Origin: Alteribacillus sp041949975
Lineage (GTDB): Bacteria > Bacillota > Bacilli > Bacillales > Marinococcaceae
Direction: 5' to 3'
NCBI RefSeq assembly: GCF_041949975.1
Contig: NZ_JBHFQG010000037.1
Coordinates: 1 to 35,592, forward strand
Length of the DNA: 35,592 nt
In this document: one piece after another, positions 31,397 to 35,592 of the stretch
Position numbering within the stretch: position 1 is the first letter of the stretch
Layout: each line of letters opens with the position of its first letter
Program-made: the position numbers and the translations under genes
The notes under the pieces: model-generated
What the model was told of the DNA's origin: nothing
Seen by the model: only the letters and a program-made list of their open reading frames with translations
Databases searched by the model: none

Positions 31397-33475
31397 ATGG
31401 CACGAGAATTCTCCTTAGAAAAAACTCGTAATATCGGTATCATGGCTCATATTGATGCCGGTAAGACTACAGCTACAGAGCGTATCCTATATTACACGGG
31501 CCGTATCCACAAAATTGGGGAAACACACGAAGGTGCTTCCCAAATGGACTGGATGGCTCAAGAACAGGAACGCGGTATTACGATTACTTCTGCTGCGACA
31601 ACAGCACAATGGAAAGATCACCGCATTAATATTATTGACACTCCTGGACACGTCGATTTCACTGTAGAGGTGGAGCGTTCATTGCGTGTTTTGGACGGAG
31701 CGGTAGCGGTGCTTGATGCTCAGTCAGGGGTTGAACCTCAAACAGAAACGGTGTGGCGCCAGGCTACAACCTATCATGTACCACGTATTGTCTTTGTTAA
31801 CAAAATGGACAAAGTAGGAGCTGACTTCATTTACTCCTTAGGGACTTTGAGTGACCGTCTTGGAGCAAATGCTGCTGCAGTTCAGCTACCGATCGGTGCA
31901 GAGGACAACTTCGAAGGAATCATCGACTTAGTAACAATGGAAGCTTATTACTACATGGATGACCTTGGAACACGTACTGAAGCACGTGAAATTCCAGACG
32001 AATACAAAGCACAAGCAGATGAATATCGTGAAAAACTAGTAGAAGCGGTATCAGAATTTGATGAAGACTTGATGATGAAGTACCTTGAAGGTGAAGATAT
32101 TACAACGGATGAATTAAAAGCAGCGATCCGTAAAGGTACATTAAATGTTGAGTTCTATCCGGTTCTGTGCGGTTCTGCGTTTAAAAACAAAGGTGTTCAG
32201 TTGATGATCGATGCTGTGCTTGATTATCTCCCATCACCGTTGGATGTACCTCCAATTAAAGGGATATTGCCTGACAGTGATGAAGAAGTAGAGCGTAAAG
32301 CTGACGACAACGGACCGTTCTCTGCACTTGCTTTTAAAGTTGCAACAGATCCGTATGTTGGTAAGCTTACATTTTTCCGTGTATATTCTGGTAAACTTGA
32401 ATCCGGTTCATATGTTCGCAACTCCACGAAGGAAAAACGTGAACGTGTTGGACGGATTCTTCAGATGCACGCTAACTCTAGAGAAGAAATTTCTACTGTT
32501 TACTCCGGGGATATCGCAGCCGGTGTCGGTTTAAAAGACACTGCTACAGGTGATACTCTTTGTGACGATAAGAATCGAGTAATTCTTGAATCTATGGAGT
32601 TCCCTGAGCCAGTTATTTCTTTATCAGTTGAGCCTAAGTCTAAAGCAGACCACGATAAAATGGGTATTGCATTAGCTAAGCTTGCTGAGGAAGACCCAAC
32701 TTTCCAAACGGAAACAGATGAAGAAACGGGCCAAACCCTTATTAAAGGGATGGGTGAACTTCACTTAGATATTATTGTTGACCGTCTTAAGCGTGAATTC
32801 AAAGTAGAAGCTACTGTCGGTGCGCCGCAAGTTTCCTACCGTGAAACGATTCGTACTGCTGGGAAGTGCGAAGGAAAATTCGTTCGTCAATCCGGTGGAC
32901 GCGGTCAATACGGGCACGTTTGGGTTGAATTTGAGCCAAACGAAGAAGGTGCTGGCTTTGAATTTGTAAACAAAATTGTCGGAGGGGTAGTACCTCGTGA
33001 ATATGTACCATCTGTACAGCAAGGTATCGAAGAAGCTCTTCAAAATGGTTTGCTAGCTGGATATCCAATGATCGATGTGAAAGCTACTCTATTTGATGGC
33101 TCTTATCACGATGTTGACTCCAATGAAATGGCGTTTAAAGTAGCTGCGTCTATGGCACTTAAGAAAGCGAAGGACCTTTGTCAGCCTGTTCTTCTCGAAC
33201 CGCTGATGAAAGTGGAAGTGGTTGTTCCTGAAGAGTACATGGGTGACGTAATGGGTGACATTACTTCCCGTCGCGGCCGTGTAGACGGAATGGAAGCTCG
33301 CGGTAATTCTCAAGCTATTAAAGCATTTGTTCCGCTGTCTGAAATGTTTGGGTATGCGACTAACCTTCGTTCTAACACTCAAGGACGCGGTAACTATACT
33401 ATGTTCTTTGACCACTATGAAGAAGTGCCAAAGAATATCGCTGAAGAAATTATTAAGAAAAACAGCGGACAATAA
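31397..33475 (+). CDS. fusA: Elongation factor G
   Basis: The 692-aa translational GTPase drives ribosomal translocation. Its G domain shows AHIDAGKTT (17-25), the switch region with RGITITSA, DTPGHVDF (about 80-88) and NKMDK (about 135-139). Domains II-V follow, including the conserved GGVVPREYVPSVQQGIEEAL of domain IV. Length matches the single housekeeping EF-G of bacilli. AAAGGAG lies upstream of the ATG. It is separated from tuf by a 120-nt gap with a hairpin. Confidence 0.98.
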   Translation: MAREFSLEKTRNIGIMAHIDAGKTTATERILYYTGRIHKIGETHEGASQMDWMAQEQERGITITSAATTAQWKDHRINIIDTPGHVDFTVEVERSLRVLDGAVAVLDAQSGVEPQTETVWRQATTYHVPRIVFVNKMDKVGADFIYSLGTLSDRLGANAAAVQLPIGAEDNFEGIIDLVTMEAYYYMDDLGTRTEAREIPDEYKAQADEYREKLVEAVSEFDEDLMMKYLEGEDITTDELKAAIRKGTLNVEFYPVLCGSAFKNKGVQLMIDAVLDYLPSPLDVPPIKGILPDSDEEVERKADDNGPFSALAFKVATDPYVGKLTFFRVYSGKLESGSYVRNSTKEKRERVGRILQMHANSREEISTVYSGDIAAGVGLKDTATGDTLCDDKNRVILESMEFPEPVISLSVEPKSKADHDKMGIALAKLAEEDPTFQTETDEETGQTLIKGMGELHLDIIVDRLKREFKVEATVGAPQVSYRETIRTAGKCEGKFVRQSGGRGQYGHVWVEFEPNEEGAGFEFVNKIVGGVVPREYVPSVQQGIEEALQNGLLAGYPMIDVKATLFDGSYHDVDSNEMAFKVAASMALKKAKDLCQPVLLEPLMKVEVVVPEEYMGDVMGDITSRRGRVDGMEARGNSQAIKAFVPLSEMFGYATNLRSNTQGRGNYTMFFDHYEEVPKNIAEEIIKKNSGQ

Positions 33476-33513
33476 TTTCTCAGAAATGATTGTTAGTAAA
33501 AATTTTTTATTGT

Positions 33514-33558
33514 AAGCTAAGGAAGGTGACCCTCGTATAAGGCACACCTTTCTGGCTT
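33514..33558 (+). promoter_or_regulatory. Hairpin in the fusA-tuf gap
   Basis: GGAAGGTG (33521-33528) pairs with CACCTTTC (33545-33552), one G-U pair, and AAGC (33514-33517) pairs with GCTT (33555-33558). A TATAAT at 33562-33567 has no proper -35. A weak TTGTTA/TAAGCT pair (33490-33518) could be a tuf promoter, with the hairpin at the 5' end of the transcript. The hairpin is not followed by a T-run. Confidence 0.5.
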
Positions 33559-33595
33559 CCATATAATTTACCTGTATTAAGGGAGGAAATTCATA

Positions 33596-34786
33596 ATGGC
33601 GAAAGAAAAATTTGATCGTTCCAAAACACATGCCAACATTGGTACTATTGGCCACGTTGACCATGGAAAAACTACATTGACAGCTGCTATCACCACAGTT
33701 CTTCATAAAAAATCCGGTACAGGTGAAGCAATGGCATATGACGCTATTGACGGAGCTCCGGAAGAGCGTGAACGTGGTATCACAATTTCTACAGCACACG
33801 TAGAATATGAAACAGAGACTCGTCACTATGCACACGTTGACTGCCCAGGTCACGCGGACTATGTTAAAAACATGATCACTGGTGCAGCACAAATGGATGG
33901 AGCAATTCTTGTTGTATCTGCAGCTGACGGCCCAATGCCACAGACTCGTGAGCACATTTTGCTTTCCCGTCAAGTAGGTGTACCTTCCATCGTTGTATTC
34001 TTGAACAAAACAGATATGGTAGACGATGAAGAGCTACTTGAGCTTGTTGAAATGGAAGTTCGCGATCTTCTATCTGAATATGACTTCCCTGGTGACGATG
34101 TACCAATCGTTAAAGGTTCTGCGTTGAAAGCTATCGAAGGCGATGCTGACCATGAGCAAGCTATCCTTGACCTCATGCAAGCAGTAGACGATTACATCCC
34201 AACACCAGACCGTGACAAAGACAAACCTTTCATGATGCCAGTTGAGGACGTATTCTCCATCACTGGACGCGGTACCGTTGCTACTGGTCGTGTAGAACGC
34301 GGTGTCCTTAACGTTGGTGATGAAGTCGAAATCATCGGTATCGACGAAGATGCTAGAAAAACAACAGTTACTGGTGTTGAAATGTTCCGTAAGCTTTTAG
34401 ACTATGCTGAAGCTGGGGACAACATTGGTGCGCTTCTCCGTGGTGTTAACCGTGAAGATATTAAACGCGGCCAAGTTCTTGCAAAGCCAGGAAGCATCAC
34501 TCCACATACAAACTTTAAAGCAGAAGTTTATGTTCTTTCGAAAGAAGAAGGCGGACGTCACACTCCATTCTTCTCAAACTATCGCCCTCAGTTCTACTTC
34601 CGTACAACGGACGTAACTGGTGTAATCAATCTTCCAGAAGGCGTAGAAATGGTTATGCCTGGCGATAACGTAGAAATGACTGTTGAATTGATTTCTCCGA
34701 TCGCTATCGAAGAAGGTACTAAGTTCTCCATCCGTGAAGGTGGACGTACAGTAGGTGCTGGCGTAGTTTCTACAATTGAAAAGTAA
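33596..34786 (+). CDS. tuf: Elongation factor Tu
   Basis: The 396-aa GTPase delivers aminoacyl-tRNA to the ribosome. The G domain shows GHVDHGKT (19-26), the switch I segment EERERGITI, DCPGHADY and NKTDM. Domains II and III are complete to the conserved C-terminal VGAGVVSTI. The G4 motif reads NKTD where NKCD is common; both fit the NKxD consensus. GGGAGGAAA precedes the ATG. A strong terminator follows, so the str operon ends here. Confidence 0.98.
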   Translation: MAKEKFDRSKTHANIGTIGHVDHGKTTLTAAITTVLHKKSGTGEAMAYDAIDGAPEERERGITISTAHVEYETETRHYAHVDCPGHADYVKNMITGAAQMDGAILVVSAADGPMPQTREHILLSRQVGVPSIVVFLNKTDMVDDEELLELVEMEVRDLLSEYDFPGDDVPIVKGSALKAIEGDADHEQAILDLMQAVDDYIPTPDRDKDKPFMMPVEDVFSITGRGTVATGRVERGVLNVGDEVEIIGIDEDARKTTVTGVEMFRKLLDYAEAGDNIGALLRGVNREDIKRGQVLAKPGSITPHTNFKAEVYVLSKEEGGRHTPFFSNYRPQFYFRTTDVTGVINLPEGVEMVMPGDNVEMTVELISPIAIEEGTKFSIREGGRTVGAGVVSTIEK

Positions 34787-34791
34787 TTAAC

Positions 34792-34822
34792 AAAAAGCCC
34801 CATCATTTGACGGGGCTTTTTC
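34792..34822 (+). terminator. Intrinsic terminator after tuf
   Basis: AAAAAGCCCC (34792-34801) pairs with GGGGCTTTTT (34812-34821), with inner TCA/TGA pairing. The T-run is part of the 3' arm, so the element may also work in the opposite direction. Confidence 0.95.
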
Positions 34823-35592
34823 ATTGTTTAGGAAATTATATTTTTTTACGAGTTGTGGATAAATATACGGTAGAATTTAGTTATTCCATTTGTTCACGAT
34901 GGGGGAGAGGCTTGTGGGAAAGCGAAAGAATCAAGGAGTGATAAAGAAAATGCTCAAGGATCATTTCGATGGTTTTTGGAGGCTCCATGAACGTCGTTTT
35001 CCTAAATCCCATCGGGCCGATGTAAAAGAGACAGAAGAAAAAGCTATAAAATGTGGAAGCCGAGATATAGGGTATGCTCGTTATGAGTGCTTGGGATGTG
35101 AAGGGAAGCCAACTCCTGTTTTTATTGGTTTCACTTGTAAAAGTCGTTTTTGTCATCGATGTGGAAAGAAATATACAGATGATTGGGCAAAAAAACAGGA
35201 AGAGATGATATTTAATGTTCCACACCGTCACATGGTGTTTACCGTTCCCAAAGAAATTCGGTCTGTATTTTTTCAAGACTTCAAGAAGTTAAATGAAATC
35301 AGTGAAGAGGTAGCTGATGTGTTTCGTTATTATTTTCATCACCGAAGCAAAAAGAGGGAATTCAAAGTAGGGGTTATTACGGTTATCCATACCTTTGGAA
35401 GAGATTTGAAATTCCATCCCCACATTCATGTGTTGGTAACCGAAGGGGCTATGGACTATCAAAAAGAATGGGTTCCAGTCGAATATATCTCTTATGAGTT
35501 TTTAAGAAAATCTTGGCAAAAACTGCTTATGGATAAAATGTTGGAATGGTTTCCGCACCATCCAAAAGTAAGGAAGATGGTGGACGATCTTT
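34822..35592 (+). mobile_element. Partial IS91-like insertion element
   Basis: Downstream of the tuf terminator the conserved chromosomal order (S10 operon expected nearby) is interrupted by an IS91-type transposase gene that runs past the window end. IS91 elements move by rolling-circle transposition, lack classical terminal inverted repeats and do not duplicate their target. The left boundary therefore cannot be fixed here; it lies somewhere between the terminator and the gene start. The right end is outside the window. Confidence 0.75.
34950..35592 (+). CDS. IS91-family HUH transposase, 3' end beyond window
   Basis: This is an open frame of 214 codons without a stop. The N-terminal zinc-binding domain has cysteines at 35, 47, 50, 63, 68 and 71 (CLGC and CKSRFCHRC). 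The catalytic domain begins with VPHRHMVFTVP (90-100) and contains the HUH motif HPHIH (156-160). The catalytic tyrosine region is beyond the window. ATG at 34950 is favoured because AAGGAGTG (34933-34940) is well spaced. The frame is open upstream, so GTG at 34914 or ATG at 34899 could extend it. Whether the element is complete or active cannot be judged. Confidence 0.85.
   Translation, partial: MLKDHFDGFWRLHERRFPKSHRADVKETEEKAIKCGSRDIGYARYECLGCEGKPTPVFIGFTCKSRFCHRCGKKYTDDWAKKQEEMIFNVPHRHMVFTVPKEIRSVFFQDFKKLNEISEEVADVFRYYFHHRSKKREFKVGVITVIHTFGRDLKFHPHIHVLVTEGAMDYQKEWVPVEYISYEFLRKSWQKLLMDKMLEWFPHHPKVRKMVDDL

Noticed and set aside
33089..33973. 294-codon open frame on the minus strand across the fusA end and tuf start
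   Set aside because: It lies antisense to two highly conserved genes and its translation is rich in Cys, Phe and Ser with no recognisable domain. The openness follows from the codon bias of the plus-strand genes.
34881..35276. 131-codon minus-strand frame over the transposase start
   Set aside because: The plus strand encodes a clear zinc-finger and HUH transposase through the same DNA, and the antisense translation has no domain.
1..35592. CRISPR arrays, tRNA genes, toxin-antitoxin pairs, defence or phage genes
   Set aside because: No regularly spaced repeats, no tRNA-like cloverleaf with conserved T-loop sequence and no such protein families were seen. Apart from the IS91-like gene, all recognised genes are housekeeping or stress genes.

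Overview
The window is a 35.6 kb stretch of a low-GC Gram-positive chromosome, almost certainly a spore-forming member of the Bacillaceae. The gene order (5S rRNA, ctsR-mcsA-mcsB-clpC, radA-disA, yacL, ispD-ispF, gltX, cysE-cysS-mrnC-rlmB-rae1, sigH, rpmG-secE-nusG, rplK-rplA, rplJ-rplL, ybxB, rpoB-rpoC, ybxF, rpsL-rpsG-fusA-tuf) is the one known from Bacillus subtilis. SigH, CtsR/McsAB, DisA, YacL and YbxF together point to that family. The species cannot be named from the sequence alone. Every chromosomal gene lies on the plus strand.

Layout: (1) 1-1048, the 3' part of a 5S rRNA with its terminator, then an MgtC/SapB-family membrane protein gene that I do not remember at this place in B. 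subtilis. (2) 1049-5826, the heat-shock operon ctsR-mcsA-mcsB-clpC behind a sigma-A promoter that carries a CtsR operator. (3) 5827-9937, radA-disA (recombination and c-di-AMP) and yacL (membrane PIN-TRAM protein), with a terminator-like structure ahead of radA. (4) 9938-12769, isoprenoid genes ispD-ispF and gltX. (5) 12770-16900, a cysteine T-box riboswitch in front of cysE-cysS, followed by three tightly packed RNA-processing genes. (6) 16901-17709, sigH as its own unit. (7) 17710-34821, the translation and transcription block: rpmG, secE, nusG, L11, L1, L10, L7/L12, a methyltransferase, RNA polymerase beta and beta', YbxF, S12, S7, EF-G and EF-Tu. (8) 34822-35592, the 5' part of an IS91-like HUH transposase gene that runs off the end.

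The coding genes are mostly conventional and look intact. The more interesting material is in the non-coding leaders. Two RNA elements, one before rplK and one before rplA, mimic the L1-binding site of 23S rRNA. There is a classic L10 leader with a terminator and a Cys T-box. The rpoB leader is about 350 nt with a terminator-like hairpin and competing GGCAG/ACTGCC pairings. A composite terminator-like structure sits ahead of radA. A small hairpin sits between the only good Shine-Dalgarno and the nusG start. A long hairpin lies between rpoB and rpoC.

No tRNA gene, CRISPR array, prophage or obviously foreign gene cluster was seen apart from the partial IS91-like element. I did not find a new multi-gene system. 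The leads worth following are RNA-level regulation and the insertion at the junction after tuf.
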